In this document: piece by piece, positions 32,881-42,360 of the stretch
How positions within the stretch are numbered: the stretch's first letter is position 1
Layout: every line of letters starts with the position of its first letter
Source of the DNA: Azospirillum tabaci
GTDB taxonomy: Bacteria > Pseudomonadota > Alphaproteobacteria > Azospirillales > Azospirillaceae
Reading direction: 5' to 3'
NCBI RefSeq assembly: GCF_014596085.1
Contig: NZ_JACCJY010000023.1
Location: forward strand, 57,752 to 121,751
DNA: 64,000 nt
Made by a program: the position numbers and the translations under genes
Notes under the pieces: generated by a model
The model's input: only the letters and a program-made list of their open reading frames with translations
Databases searched by the model: none
Told to the model about the DNA's origin: nothing

Positions 32881-34515
32881 ATGACCGACCCCCAGCCGAC
32901 CCTGAACGACGCCATCCGCCTGCTGCGGACGAACGATCTGGGCGGGGCGGAGGCGGCCTGTCGGGCGATCCTGGCGACCGACCCGCACAACGCGCAGGCT
33001 CTGCACCTTCTGGGCGTCGTCGCCGCCCACACCGGCCATCCCGACGGCGCGCTCGACCTCTTCACGCACGCCATCGCGGAGGACGGCAAGGACCCATCCT
33101 TCCACAACAGCCGCGGCAGCCTGCTCTTCCAGCTCGGCCGCGCGGCGGAGGCGGAGGCGGCGTTCCGCGCCGGCATCGCTCTCAACGACCGCCTGCCGGA
33201 GCTTCACGGCAATCTGGGCAACGCGCTGAAGGCGCTGGGCCGGCTGGAGGACGCCGAGGGCGCCTTCCGCGCCGCCCTGGCCCTGCGCGGCGACGCGCCG
33301 GAGATGCACAACTTCCTGGGCACCACCCTGCGCGAGCTGGGCCGGCTGGACGAGGCGGAGGCCGCTTTCCGCGCCGCGCTGGAGCGGGCGCCGGAGTATC
33401 TGGAGGCCCGCTACAACCTCGCCGAGGCGCTGAGCACGCGCGGCGCCCTGGAGGAGGCGGAGGAGGCCTTCCGCGTGGTGATCGCGGCGGCGCCCCGCTT
33501 CGTCCCCGCCCATGTCGGCCTCGCCCACACGCTGCAGAGCCTCGACCGCGCCAACGAGGCGGTGGAGGCCATCGAGGCCGCCCGCGCCATCGCGCCGGAC
33601 CACCCGCTGGTTCAGTTCACCCGCCGGCTGATCTATTCCAACGCCGTCCCCGGCTGGCACCTGCCGATGATCAACGATTTCGAGCGCAACGACGCCTACG
33701 AGGCGGCGCTGAAGCGGGCGGTGACTCCGGACTCGCTGGTCCTGGAGATCGGCACCGGCTCGGGCATCGTCGCCATGATGGCGGCGCGCGCCGGGGCGCG
33801 GAAGGTGGTGACCTGCGAGGTCAACCCGATCCTCGCCCGCATCGCCCGCGAGACCGTCGCCAACAACGGCTACGCCGACCGCATCGACGTGGTGCCGAAG
33901 CTGTCCACCCGCCTGTCGGTGGGCGAGGGCGGCGACCTGCCGGAGAAGGCCGACGTCTTCGTGTCGGAACTCATCAACATCGGCATGCTGGCGCCGCGCA
34001 TGCTGTCGGTCCTGCAGCACGCGCGCACCCATCTGGTGAAGCCCGGCGGCGCGATCATCCCGCGCGCCTCGACCGTCTACGCCATGCTGGTGGAAACGCC
34101 GGAACTGGCCCGCATCAACCCGGTGAAGAGCATCGGCGGCTTCGACATGTCGACCTTCGACGTGTTCCGCTCCCCCGGCTACCAGCAGATCGACCTCGGC
34201 GCCGACACCCACACGCCGCTGTCGGCCGCCTTCACCGCGCTCGATTTTGACTTCACCCGCAACATGCCCGAGGAGGGCGGCCGCGAGATCGCCGTGGAGA
34301 TCACGGCGGAGGGCACCTGCCACGGCGTGGCCTTCTGGTTCGACCTGCACATGGACGAGGAGGTCACCTACCGCTCCGAAAGCCGGGCGCGGACGAACCA
34401 CTGGAAGCAGGCGATGACCTATCTGGAGACGCCGATCCGCGTGCGCCCCGGCGACCGGCTGACCATCGTCGCCCGCTACGACAACAACCAGATTTCGTTC
34501 GGCGTGGGCGGTTGA
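32881..34515 (+). CDS. TPR protein fused to an arginine-methyltransferase-like domain
   Basis: 544 residues. TPR repeats fill about 1-245, with consensus units such as NLGNALKALGRLEDAEGAFRA. The C-terminal half is a SAM methyltransferase of the PRMT fold. WHLPMINDFERND (259-271) resembles the start of the PRMT7/9 catalytic core, motif I is VLEIGTGSGIV (287-297), and the post-I acidic residue is in VVTCEVNP. In canonical PRMTs two glutamates in the double-E loop hold the arginine; here Glu363 (SELINIGML) is present but the second position reads AP. A true arginine substrate is therefore uncertain. TPRs probably bind the protein target. It is followed by a small gene 66 bases downstream. Confidence 0.82.
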   Translation: MTDPQPTLNDAIRLLRTNDLGGAEAACRAILATDPHNAQALHLLGVVAAHTGHPDGALDLFTHAIAEDGKDPSFHNSRGSLLFQLGRAAEAEAAFRAGIALNDRLPELHGNLGNALKALGRLEDAEGAFRAALALRGDAPEMHNFLGTTLRELGRLDEAEAAFRAALERAPEYLEARYNLAEALSTRGALEEAEEAFRVVIAAAPRFVPAHVGLAHTLQSLDRANEAVEAIEAARAIAPDHPLVQFTRRLIYSNAVPGWHLPMINDFERNDAYEAALKRAVTPDSLVLEIGTGSGIVAMMAARAGARKVVTCEVNPILARIARETVANNGYADRIDVVPKLSTRLSVGEGGDLPEKADVFVSELINIGMLAPRMLSVLQHARTHLVKPGGAIIPRASTVYAMLVETPELARINPVKSIGGFDMSTFDVFRSPGYQQIDLGADTHTPLSAAFTALDFDFTRNMPEEGGREIAVEITAEGTCHGVAFWFDLHMDEEVTYRSESRARTNHWKQAMTYLETPIRVRPGDRLTIVARYDNNQISFGVGG

Positions 34516-34581
34516 GCCGGCACGAGCCTTCGCCCCCCGTGGGCCGACGCCAGCCGACCGACATCGAACCGGAGAGATCCC

Positions 34582-34797
34582 ATGAGCACCGACGAGTCTT
34601 CCGACCGCATCGCCACCGACGTCGCCGTCCCGCCGCCGGACCTGTCTGAGTTGGACCGGCAGAGGGCGGAGATCGAGGCGATCCAGGCGCAGATGGCGCA
34701 ATTCCGCGCCCGGATCGATCAGCGCCTGGACGACCAGCGCCCCATCATCGACCTCGTCCCGATCCGCCCCACCCCACCCCCGCCGACCGTCGAGTAA
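34582..34797 (+). CDS. Small hypothetical protein with a coiled coil
   Basis: A 71-residue protein. Residues 20-50 (LSELDRQRAEIEAIQAQMAQ and following) form a heptad-like amphipathic helix, and the tail is Pro-rich (PIRPTPPPPTVE). GGAGAG 5-6 bases before the ATG and tight spacing to both neighbours (66 and 8 bases) support expression. I recognise no family. Confidence 0.6.
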   Translation: MSTDESSDRIATDVAVPPPDLSELDRQRAEIEAIQAQMAQFRARIDQRLDDQRPIIDLVPIRPTPPPPTVE

Positions 34798-34805
34798 TCC
34801 GACCG

Positions 34806-36116
34806 ATGACCACCGCCAACGACACGCCGAGCCGGCGCGCCGTCGTGTCCTGGTGCCTCTACGACTGGGCGAACTCGTCGTACAACACCATCATCACGAC
34901 CTTCATCTTCTCGGTCTATTTCGCCCGCGGCGTGGTCGGGGACGAGGTCGCCGGGGCCTCGCGCTGGAGCGCCGCGCTGACCGTCGCCGGTCTGCTGATC
35001 GCCTTGCTCAGCCCCGTTCTGGGCGCGGTGGCCGACCGGACGGGGAGGCGCAAGCCGTGGATGGCGCTGTTCACCGGCCTGACCGTGGTCTTCTGCGCCG
35101 CCCTGTGGTGGGTGAAGCCCGACCCATCCCACGCGCTGTTCGCCCTGGTCTGCGTGGTCGTCGGCACCGTCGCCTTCGAGCTGGCGAACGTCTTCTACAA
35201 CGCCAGCCTGACCGCGCTGGCGCCGCCGCGGATGCTCGGGCGGATTTCCGGCTGGGGCTGGGGCATCGGCTATTTCGGCGGGCTGGCCTGTCTGGTGGTC
35301 GCCCTGTTCGTCTTCGTGAAGTCCCCAACCCCGCTGTTCGGCCTGCTCGACACGGCGGAGCAGGCGCCGGTGCGTGCCACCGCCCTTCTCGCCGCCGCCT
35401 GGTACGGGCTGTTCGCCCTGCCCTTCTTCCTGTTCGTTCCGGACGTGCCGGCGACCGGCCTCGGCATCCGTCAGGCCGCGCGGGAGGGCATGGCGACGCT
35501 GCGCCGGACGCTGGCGGAGACGCGCAAATACCGCAACACGCTGCGCTTCCTGATCGCCAGCGCGATCTACCGCGACGGCATCAACACCATCACCGCCTTC
35601 GGCGGCATCTTCGCCGCCCACGCCTTTGGCATGAGTTTCGAGGAGATCCTGCTCTTCGCCATCGCGCTGAACGTGGTGGCCGGAGTCGGGGCCATCGGCT
35701 TCGCCTGGGTGGACGACCGGATGGGGGCCAAGCCGACCATCCTGGTCAGCCTGATCGGCCTGACCGTCTTCGGCGTGCCGCTGCTGCTGGCGACGGAGAA
35801 GGCGTGGTTCTGGGTGCTGGCCCTGGGGCTGGGCGCCTTCTTCGGGCCGGCGCAGGCGGCCGGGCGGTCGATGATGGCGCGGCTGGCCCCGCCGGGCATG
35901 GTGGGCGAGATGTTCGGGCTCTACAGCCTGACCGGCCGCATGGCCGGCTTCGTCGGGCCGCTCGCCTTCGGGCTGGCGACCGCGTTGTTCGAGAGCCAAC
36001 GGGCCGGCATGGCGAGCGTTGTGGCTTTCTTCGTGATCGGTTTTGGGCTTATGCTCACGGTTCGGGAGCCGGTACCGGGCGATGCGAATACGGTGCGACA
36101 GTCCGCCGCGGCATGA
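34806..36116 (+). CDS. UMF1-family (Atg22-like) MFS transporter
   Basis: A 436-residue membrane protein with about twelve segments. The N-terminal motif VVSWCLYDWANSSYNTIITTFIFSVYFARGV is the hallmark of the unknown major facilitator 1 group, and LSPVLGAVADRTGRRKPW is motif A. In yeast, Atg22 exports amino acids from the vacuole; the bacterial substrates are not established. It starts 8 bases after the preceding small gene. Confidence 0.92.
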   Translation: MTTANDTPSRRAVVSWCLYDWANSSYNTIITTFIFSVYFARGVVGDEVAGASRWSAALTVAGLLIALLSPVLGAVADRTGRRKPWMALFTGLTVVFCAALWWVKPDPSHALFALVCVVVGTVAFELANVFYNASLTALAPPRMLGRISGWGWGIGYFGGLACLVVALFVFVKSPTPLFGLLDTAEQAPVRATALLAAAWYGLFALPFFLFVPDVPATGLGIRQAAREGMATLRRTLAETRKYRNTLRFLIASAIYRDGINTITAFGGIFAAHAFGMSFEEILLFAIALNVVAGVGAIGFAWVDDRMGAKPTILVSLIGLTVFGVPLLLATEKAWFWVLALGLGAFFGPAQAAGRSMMARLAPPGMVGEMFGLYSLTGRMAGFVGPLAFGLATALFESQRAGMASVVAFFVIGFGLMLTVREPVPGDANTVRQSAAA

Positions 36117-36197
36117 CGGCGGACTCACCCAGCGGAAGCTGCTAACTTGCCTTTTGCTGCGACGCACAACGAACTTGGCGCGGAGGGCGGAACGGAC

Positions 36198-36467
36198 ATG
36201 TTGCACATCAAGGACATCGAGGCCTTCGCGCACATCAACGAGGCGCTGGCCCGCGACCAAGCCGCGGCGCGGGGGGAGAGCGATTCGGCGGGACACCAGC
36301 CGGGGCATCATCCCGCGCCTCATCATCCTGCAATGCATCCGGCGATGCTCATCGCCATGGCGGCGACCGGGCGCCTGAAGCCGGAAGACGGTGCGGACGG
36401 GAAAACATCGCAGGCCGAAGCCGCCGCCTTGCTGGCGCGGATGTTGGGGGCGCGGCGGGGTTCGTAA
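36198..36467 (+). CDS. Hypothetical His-rich small protein
   Basis: An 89-residue protein started at ATG 36198, which follows GGAACGGAC; an upstream ATG at 36147 is less likely. The first part ([20 protein letters not shown]) is helical. The middle is His-rich ([19 protein letters not shown]), which could bind metal ions. The C-terminal part ([20 protein letters not shown]) is an amphipathic helix. I recognise no family. It lies between the UMF1 gene and a REP-like element. Confidence 0.5.
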   Translation: MLHIKDIEAFAHINEALARDQAAARGESDSAGHQPGHHPAPHHPAMHPAMLIAMAATGRLKPEDGADGKTSQAEAAALLARMLGARRGS

Positions 36468-36490
36468 GCGCGCTGGGGGTGTCGGCGTAA

Positions 36491-36579
36491 TTGCCCCCAC
36501 CCCGGCCCTCCCCCGCTGGGCGGGGGAGGGAGAATGGTCCCCTCCCCTGCGAAGCGGGGGAGGGTTAGGGAGGGGGCAA
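36491..36579. repeat. REP-like three-stem palindromic element
   Basis: Outer arms TTGCCCCC (36491-36498) and GGGGGCAA (36572-36579) enclose two hairpins: CCCTCCCCCGC/GCGGGGGAGGG (36506-36530) and CCCTCCCCTGC/GCGGGGGAGGG (36540-36564). It has no coding potential and separates the convergent His-rich gene and purH. Confidence 0.8.
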
Positions 36580-36599
36580 TGGATGCGCCCCCGCCCTGC

Positions 36600-38204
36600 T
36601 CAGTGCCGGAAGTGGCGCATTCCCGTCAGCACCATTGCCAGACCCTTCTCATCGGCGGCGGCGATGACGTCGTTGTCGCGGATCGAACCGCCGGGCTGGA
36701 TCACCGCCGTCACGCCGGCTTCCGCCGCGGCCAGCAGGCCGTCCGCGAAGGGGAAGAAGGCGTCCGAGGCGACCACCGAGCCCTTGGTCAGCGGCTCGCT
36801 CAGGCCGGCGGCCTTGGCGGCCTCCGCCGACTTGATGGCGGCGATGCGGGCCGAGTCGACGCGGCTCATCTGGCCGGCGCCGACGCCCACCGTGGCGCCG
36901 TTCTTGGCGTAGACGATGGCGTTCGACTTCACATGCTTGGCGACGCGGAAGGCGAAGAGCAGGTCGGCCAGTTCCTGCTCGGTCGGCGCGCGCTTGGTCA
37001 CCACCTTGAGGTCGGCAGGCGTGATGCGGCCGTTGTCGCGGTTCTGCAGCAGGAAGCCGCCGGAGAGCTGCTTCACCATCATGCCCGGCTCGGCCGGGTT
37101 CGGCACGTCCTTGGTCAGCAGGACGCGCAGGTTCTTCTTGCTGGCGAGCAGGGCACGGGCCGCGTCGTCGGCGTCCGGGGCGATCACCACCTCGGCGAAC
37201 AGCTTGGAAATCTCCTCCGCCGTGGCGGCGTCCAGCGGACGGTTGACGGCGATGATGCCGCCGAAGGCGCTGACCGGGTCGCACAGCAGGGCCTGCTTGT
37301 AGGCGTCGAGCAGGTTCGCGCCCTCGGCCACCCCGCAGGGGTTGGCGTGCTTGATGATGGCGACGGCCGGACGCTCGAACTCGGCGACCAGCTCGAAGGC
37401 GGCGTCGGTGTCGTTGAGGTTGTTGTAGGACAGCTCCTTGCCCTGGAGCTGGATCGCCGTCGCGACACCCGGACGCTGCTCGCCGGTGACGTAGAAGGCC
37501 GCCTGCTGGTGGGGGTTCTCGCCGTAGCGCAGGGTCTGGCTGAGCTTGCCCGACAGGGTGGTGCGCGGCGGGAAGGTCTCGCCGAGCTGACCGGCCAGCC
37601 AGGAGGAGATGGCCGCGTCGTAGGAGGCCGTGCGGGCGTAGGCGCGCTGGGCCAGCGTGCGGCGGAGCTTCAGCGTGACGGCGCCGTCATGGGTCGCCAG
37701 CTCGTCCAGCACCGCCTCGTAATCCTCGGGGTCGGTGACGACGGTGACGAAGTCGTGGTTCTTGGCCGCGGCGCGGATCATCGCCGGGCCGCCGATGTCG
37801 ATGTTCTCCACGCAGTTGGCGTAGTCGGCGCCCTTCGACACCGTCGCCTCGAACGGGTAGAGGTTCACCACCACGAGGTCGATCGGCGGGATGTCGTGGG
37901 TGGTCATCGCCTCGGCGTGGATGTCGCGGCGGGCCAGGATGCCGCCGTGAACGCGCGGGTGCAGCGTCTTGACGCGCCCGTCCATGATCTCCGGGAAGCC
38001 GGTGTGGTCGGAGACCTCCTTCACCGGGATGCCGGCCTCGGCCAGCCGCTGGGCGGAGCCGCCGGTGGACAGGATCTCCACGCCCTTGGCCGCCAGCGCC
38101 TGGCCGAGCGCGACGAGGCCCGTCTTGTCGGACACGGAGATCAGCGCGCGCGTGATGCGGACGAGATCGGGGGCGGGCGAGTGGGCGACGTTCGGCGGGC
38201 TCAT
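36600..38204 (-). CDS. purH: Bifunctional AICAR transformylase/IMP cyclohydrolase PurH
   Basis: 534 residues. The N-terminal cyclohydrolase domain has [38 protein letters not shown] and INLYPFE-like [11 protein letters not shown]. The C-terminal transformylase has [25 protein letters not shown] and the C-terminal [27 protein letters not shown]. It catalyses the last two steps of IMP synthesis in the cytoplasm. The start at 38204 ([13 protein letters not shown]) is followed by the conserved core; the upstream extension is Phe/Pro-rich noise. It lies downstream of rsmB and the heparinase-like gene, a common order in alphaproteobacteria. Confidence 0.96.
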   Translation of the reverse strand: MSPPNVAHSPAPDLVRITRALISVSDKTGLVALGQALAAKGVEILSTGGSAQRLAEAGIPVKEVSDHTGFPEIMDGRVKTLHPRVHGGILARRDIHAEAMTTHDIPPIDLVVVNLYPFEATVSKGADYANCVENIDIGGPAMIRAAAKNHDFVTVVTDPEDYEAVLDELATHDGAVTLKLRRTLAQRAYARTASYDAAISSWLAGQLGETFPPRTTLSGKLSQTLRYGENPHQQAAFYVTGEQRPGVATAIQLQGKELSYNNLNDTDAAFELVAEFERPAVAIIKHANPCGVAEGANLLDAYKQALLCDPVSAFGGIIAVNRPLDAATAEEISKLFAEVVIAPDADDAARALLASKKNLRVLLTKDVPNPAEPGMMVKQLSGGFLLQNRDNGRITPADLKVVTKRAPTEQELADLLFAFRVAKHVKSNAIVYAKNGATVGVGAGQMSRVDSARIAAIKSAEAAKAAGLSEPLTKGSVVASDAFFPFADGLLAAAEAGVTAVIQPGGSIRDNDVIAAADEKGLAMVLTGMRHFRH

Positions 38205-38421
38205 CGGGGCATCCTGGCTGTCATGGAACCGGCTGCGGCGGGCAGGGCCTGAGAAGACGGGGCATGGGAAGACGGGGCTTGGGAAGACGGAAAAGCGAAA
38301 CACCCCGCTTCGTTACCCCCGCCCGGGCGGGGATCACGGTCGCAGGGCGAACACTCCACAGACTCTCGAAACAGGCACCGATCCGTATTCCCACGGCCTG
38401 TCCGCCGCGGATGCGCGCGGT

Positions 38422-40074
38422 TTACCCCCCCTTGCGCTCGCGGCGCAAGGCCCATTTCACCGTCTTGATGGCGGGGCCGGTATGTCCGGAGATGGCGATC
38501 TGGGTGGTTCGCCGCGGTTCGTCGCCGCTGCCCAGATAGATGCTCTCCTCCAGTTCCAGCGTGCCGCCCGACGCGCGCAGCCGCCAGGCGGCCCCGCTCG
38601 GCAGCTTGAGCTGCACCTGCCCTCCCTGGACCGGCGTCGCCTGGACCGAGGGATGCAGGTGGAAGCGGATGGTGAAGGGCTGTGGCTCCGGCGTGGCGCC
38701 GATCACCGGCTCCAACATGTCCTCGCCACGCAGGTCCTCGCCGTTCTCCGCCAGATAGACGCGGCGGCGGTGCAGATAGCCGAAGTTGCGGCTGTAGCCG
38801 TTGTGGGTGGCGACGACCAGCACCGCCCCGTCGTTCTCCTGCCGCTCGCAGCCGACATGGGAGGGGCGCCGGCCCAGCCCGCCCTGCTCGATCACCTCCG
38901 ACGAGTTGGTTTCGGCCAGCACGACGGTGGAATGGGCGGCGGTGCCGGCCAGGGCGGCGCGCCAGGGGCCGGTCTTCACCGGATGGGCGCCGCAATTGAC
39001 GATCAGCCGCTCCTTGCCGACCGACATTTCCAGCGACAGCGTGCCGGCGTGAGCGGTGGCGTCCAGCCCGGTGACCGGCGGCACGCCGGTGTCCATCAGC
39101 ACCATGGTGCGCCCGGCGATCAGCCGCTCGAAGCCGGTGTGCGGCGCGCTCTTCAGCGGGCGCCCGCGGGCATCGGCCTGGGCCAGCACCGTGTCGACCA
39201 GCGCCGCGTCCTCTTCCCGCCCGCCGTTGAACAGGGCAAGGCCGCCGTCGCCGTGGCGGAAGAAGCGCAGGGCCGGGGTCATGCGGTCGATGGCGTGCTG
39301 CAGCGCCTCCGGCACGTCGGCGCGGGCGGTGCGCAGGACCGAGCGCATGTCGATCAAATCGCGCAGGATGCGGAGCTGAACGGAGGGGCAGCGCTCGACA
39401 TGGCCGCCGTCCGGCAGGATCTGGCGCGGCAGCTCGCGCTCCAGCAGCTTCAGCGCGTCCTGGCCGGCACGCTCGTACTCCGGCAGGCAGAATCCGCCAT
39501 AGACGAGGCCCTTGGCCGCGGTGACCAGCGCCTTGCCGTCCAGCGCGCCGGGCACCACGCGGGTCAGATGCTTGACCTGCCGGGCGAGGCTGTCGAAGAC
39601 CGCGGCGCGGAACTCGTCGTCGGCGGAGGCGCAGTAGAAGTCGTGCAGGCCGATCCAGGCGGCGATGCGGGCGCCCAGCACCTCCGGCGCCCAGGTCTGG
39701 GCGTTCCAGCCGCCATTGTGGTCGAGCCAGGACAGCACCAGCGAACGGGCGCGCCGCCGTGCTGTGTCGCCGCCGACCGCCCGCAGATCGCGCAGCCATT
39801 CGAAGCCGTGCAGGGCGTCCTGCCAGACGGCGCTGCCGGCCCGCCAATTCGGCGCGCCGTGAGCGTCGGCCGCCGCGGCCTGCCCGCCGAAGCGGAAGAC
39901 GCCGGCCAGGATCGCCGAGCCTTCCCCGGCGTCGCCCGGCCAGGGGTCGGGCGGCACGACGGACAGGGCGGTCGGCGCGCGGCCGCCCAACGTCAGCTTG
40001 TAGATCGGGTTGCCGAAGGCGATCTGCGCGACGCCGTCCCGCAAGCGGCCCATTTTCCCACGTCCGGCGCTCAT
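38422..40074 (-). CDS. Heparinase II/III-family protein
   Basis: 550 residues. The N-terminal part is the (alpha/alpha) toroid (HGFEWLRDLRAVGGDTARRRARS; SWLDHNGGWNAQTWAPEVLGARI), the second half the beta-sandwich containing LIVNCGAHPVKTGPW and DTGVPPVTGLDATAHAG, with the conserved His/Tyr region NSSEVIEQGGLGRRPSHV. The family includes polysaccharide lyases, but the version found between rsmB and purH in alphaproteobacteria is uniform and lacks a signal peptide here. The substrate is unknown, possibly a cell-envelope or capsule glycan. It is 127 bases downstream of rsmB. Confidence 0.88.
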   Translation of the reverse strand: MSAGRGKMGRLRDGVAQIAFGNPIYKLTLGGRAPTALSVVPPDPWPGDAGEGSAILAGVFRFGGQAAAADAHGAPNWRAGSAVWQDALHGFEWLRDLRAVGGDTARRRARSLVLSWLDHNGGWNAQTWAPEVLGARIAAWIGLHDFYCASADDEFRAAVFDSLARQVKHLTRVVPGALDGKALVTAAKGLVYGGFCLPEYERAGQDALKLLERELPRQILPDGGHVERCPSVQLRILRDLIDMRSVLRTARADVPEALQHAIDRMTPALRFFRHGDGGLALFNGGREEDAALVDTVLAQADARGRPLKSAPHTGFERLIAGRTMVLMDTGVPPVTGLDATAHAGTLSLEMSVGKERLIVNCGAHPVKTGPWRAALAGTAAHSTVVLAETNSSEVIEQGGLGRRPSHVGCERQENDGAVLVVATHNGYSRNFGYLHRRRVYLAENGEDLRGEDMLEPVIGATPEPQPFTIRFHLHPSVQATPVQGGQVQLKLPSGAAWRLRASGGTLELEESIYLGSGDEPRRTTQIAISGHTGPAIKTVKWALRRERKGG

Positions 40075-40201
40075 CGGCTCACCCCGTCACACGGCAGGGG
40101 GAGGCGATGGCCGGCGCTTCGCTGAAGGCATTCGGGCGATCGGGGGGATGCATCCTGTTGTCGTATCAAATTCGCCTCGACCCCCGCAAGCCGGTGGTGC
40201 C

Positions 40202-41518
40202 CTAATCGTGCAGCCGTCGCAGCCTTGCCACGAAGAACCCGTCGATGCCGCCGAGGTCCCCGAGCATGCCCGGCAGGGATCGTACCTCACCACGCTCGTT
40301 GATCAACTCGGCCAAATTGCCATCCCCCGCATGACCGCCACCCAAATCTCCCGGCGTGATCGGCAAGCGCTCGACGCGGGGGTCGCGGGTCAGGATGCGG
40401 TCGATCTGCGCCTCGCCCTCCTCCGGCTGGATGGAGCAGGTGCAATAGATCAGCGTGCCGCCGGGCTTCACCAGATCGACGGCGTGGGCCAGCAGGCGGC
40501 TTTGCGCCTTGGCCAGCTTGGCAATGTCCTCCGGCGTCTTGACGCGCAGGATGTCGGGATGGCGGCGGATCGCCCCGGTGGCCGAACAGGGGGCGTCGAG
40601 CAGCACCGCGTCGGCGGGCTGGTCCGGTGTCCAGGTGGCGGCGTCGGTCGCCAGCACCTCCGCCGACAGGTTGAGGCGGGCCAGATTGTCCCGCACCCGC
40701 TCCAGCCGCTTGGCGGAGCGGTCGACCGCCGTCACCTGCGCGCCCTGCGCGACGAGCTGCGCGGTCTTGCCGCCGGGCGCCGCGCACAGGTCGTAGACGC
40801 GTTTGCCCGCCAGATCGCCGAACAGCTTGGCCGGCAGCGAGGCGGCGAGGTCCTGCACCCACCAGGCGCCCTCGGCGAAGCCCGGCAGCTCGGTGAGATT
40901 GCCGCCGGCGGCGCGGCGCAGCGTGCCGGTGGGCAGCAGCCTGGCCTCCAGCCGCTCGGCCCAGGCCGCGGGATCGGCCTTGGCGGTGATGTCCAGCGGC
41001 GCCTCGTGCAGATGCGCCTCGACGATGCCGCGGGTGCGGCCGATGCCGTAGGCCTGCCTCCAGGCCAGCCACAGCCAGTCCGGCGTGTTCAGGCGCCCAG
41101 CGTCCTGCTGGGCGGCCAGCTCCGCCCCCTCGCGCCCGATGCGGCGCAGGACGGCGTTGATCAGGCCCTTGTAGGGTTCCGCCCCCTTGGCCGCGGCCAG
41201 CTCCACCGCCGTGTCGACGGCGGCGTGGGCGGGCGTGCCGAGGAAGACGAGCTGGGCCGCGCCCAGCCGCAGGATGTCGTGCACCGTGGCCTTGGGCAGG
41301 CCCGGCTTGGCGAGGCTGCCCTGGATCAGCGCGTCGATCTGGCCGAGCCGGCGCAGCACGGTGGCGGTCAGCAGCCGCACGAAGCCGCGGTCGCGCGGGT
41401 CGAGCCCGCGCAACTCCGGATGCGCGTCGAACGCGTCGTCGAAGGGGATGGACTTGCGCAGCACATCGCGCAGCAGGTCGAGCGCGGCGGAGCGCGCGGC
41501 AAGGGAGGCGTCGGACAT
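40202..41518 (-). CDS. rsmB: 16S rRNA (cytosine-C5)-methyltransferase RsmB
   Basis: 438 residues. The NusB-like N-terminal domain (ARSAALDLLRDVLRKSIPFDDAF; DRGFVRLLTATVLRRLGQID) precedes a class I methyltransferase with YDLCAAPGGKTAQL (SAM site), the catalytic motif DAPCSATGAIRRHPDI and the second cysteine motif YCTCSIQPEEGE. It methylates C967 (E. coli numbering) of 16S rRNA. It heads the minus-strand set rsmB, heparinase-like, purH. Confidence 0.94.
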   Translation of the reverse strand: MSDASLAARSAALDLLRDVLRKSIPFDDAFDAHPELRGLDPRDRGFVRLLTATVLRRLGQIDALIQGSLAKPGLPKATVHDILRLGAAQLVFLGTPAHAAVDTAVELAAAKGAEPYKGLINAVLRRIGREGAELAAQQDAGRLNTPDWLWLAWRQAYGIGRTRGIVEAHLHEAPLDITAKADPAAWAERLEARLLPTGTLRRAAGGNLTELPGFAEGAWWVQDLAASLPAKLFGDLAGKRVYDLCAAPGGKTAQLVAQGAQVTAVDRSAKRLERVRDNLARLNLSAEVLATDAATWTPDQPADAVLLDAPCSATGAIRRHPDILRVKTPEDIAKLAKAQSRLLAHAVDLVKPGGTLIYCTCSIQPEEGEAQIDRILTRDPRVERLPITPGDLGGGHAGDGNLAELINERGEVRSLPGMLGDLGGIDGFFVARLRRLHD

Positions 41519-41605
41519 GCCGCTGGATGTAGCGCGCCGGACGGCGGGTGTCGAGTAGCCGCAGCGCAGAGCCGAGCGGATTCCGGCATCCCTCAGCGAG
41601 GCGCC

Positions 41606-42352
41606 TCAGCGGGCCAGCGCGCCCCGCCGTCCGCCTTCGTGGTCGGGATAGGGGCCGACGTCCTCGACGAAGAAGCAGGCGATGCCCCGCAGCTCGCCCC
41701 GGCGCAGGATGAAACGGTTGCCATTGCCGGCCTTCATCCCCCAAAGCTCCGTCCCCTCCAGCCCTGCCCCCTCCAGCGGGCTCAGCTCCAGCTCCGGCGG
41801 CACCGGGTCCTCGCCCAGCCGCTTGAGGAAACGGTCGGCGCGCACGCGGTCGTCCGGCGGCAAGCTGCGCGCGGCGCGGGCGTCGTAGCGGTCGCTCTTG
41901 ACGTAGCGGGTCCCCACGCCCTGGATGGGGCTGGACGCTCCCCCGGGATCGGCGGCGGCGCGCTCCAGCATCAGCGCCCAGCGCGCGTCCCGCACGACCG
42001 CCAGGGCGCGGCGGTGGATGGCGCGGCAATGCTCGGCCAGCTCATGGAAGCGGGGCATCAGGTCGCGCTTGCGGAAGCCGACCTCCATCATGACGCGCTC
42101 CACCGCCCCATCCGCCGCGGTGCCGGAGGCGGGGATGCCGCGCGTCTCCAGCGCCAGCAGGGCGTCGATGCGCCGGTCGTGGTCCGCCGCGATGCCCTGC
42201 TTCAGTGTCCGACCGAGCCGCTCCAGCGCCGCCTCGGCGCGGCGCTCGGCTTCGGCGATGCAGAGGAGCACGTCGTCGCGGTTCGCGGCGGAGGAAACGG
42301 TCAGCCACCCCGAATCGAACAACGGCGTCTTGTCGAGAAACAGATCCGGCAC
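41606..42352 (-). CDS. Hypothetical protein, 248 aa
   Basis: I recognise no family. The frame continues upstream into the DHH gene, so the start must be near 42352 (GTG with GGGA 3 bases upstream), 8 bases beyond the DHH stop. Spacing suggests cotranscription. The N-terminal region is VPDLFLDKTPLFDSGWLTVS. The middle is strongly helical (LLCIAEAERRAEAALERLGRT; FHELAEHCRAIHRRALAVV), and a conserved-looking C-terminal beta region has WGMKAGNGNRFILRRGELRG followed by IACFFVEDVGPYPDHEGG. It is soluble, without a signal peptide. Trp/Cys content and codon use look like a real gene. Confidence 0.65.
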   Translation of the reverse strand: MPDLFLDKTPLFDSGWLTVSSAANRDDVLLCIAEAERRAEAALERLGRTLKQGIAADHDRRIDALLALETRGIPASGTAADGAVERVMMEVGFRKRDLMPRFHELAEHCRAIHRRALAVVRDARWALMLERAAADPGGASSPIQGVGTRYVKSDRYDARAARSLPPDDRVRADRFLKRLGEDPVPPELELSPLEGAGLEGTELWGMKAGNGNRFILRRGELRGIACFFVEDVGPYPDHEGGRRGALAR

Positions 42353-42360
42353 GATTCCCG

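Noticed and set aside
27838..34701. A frame open for about 2,287 codons on the minus strand across the dehydrogenase and TPR genes
   Set aside because: Stop codons are rare in the antisense of GC-rich genes; the protein reads as His/Gly/Val-rich noise without any motif.
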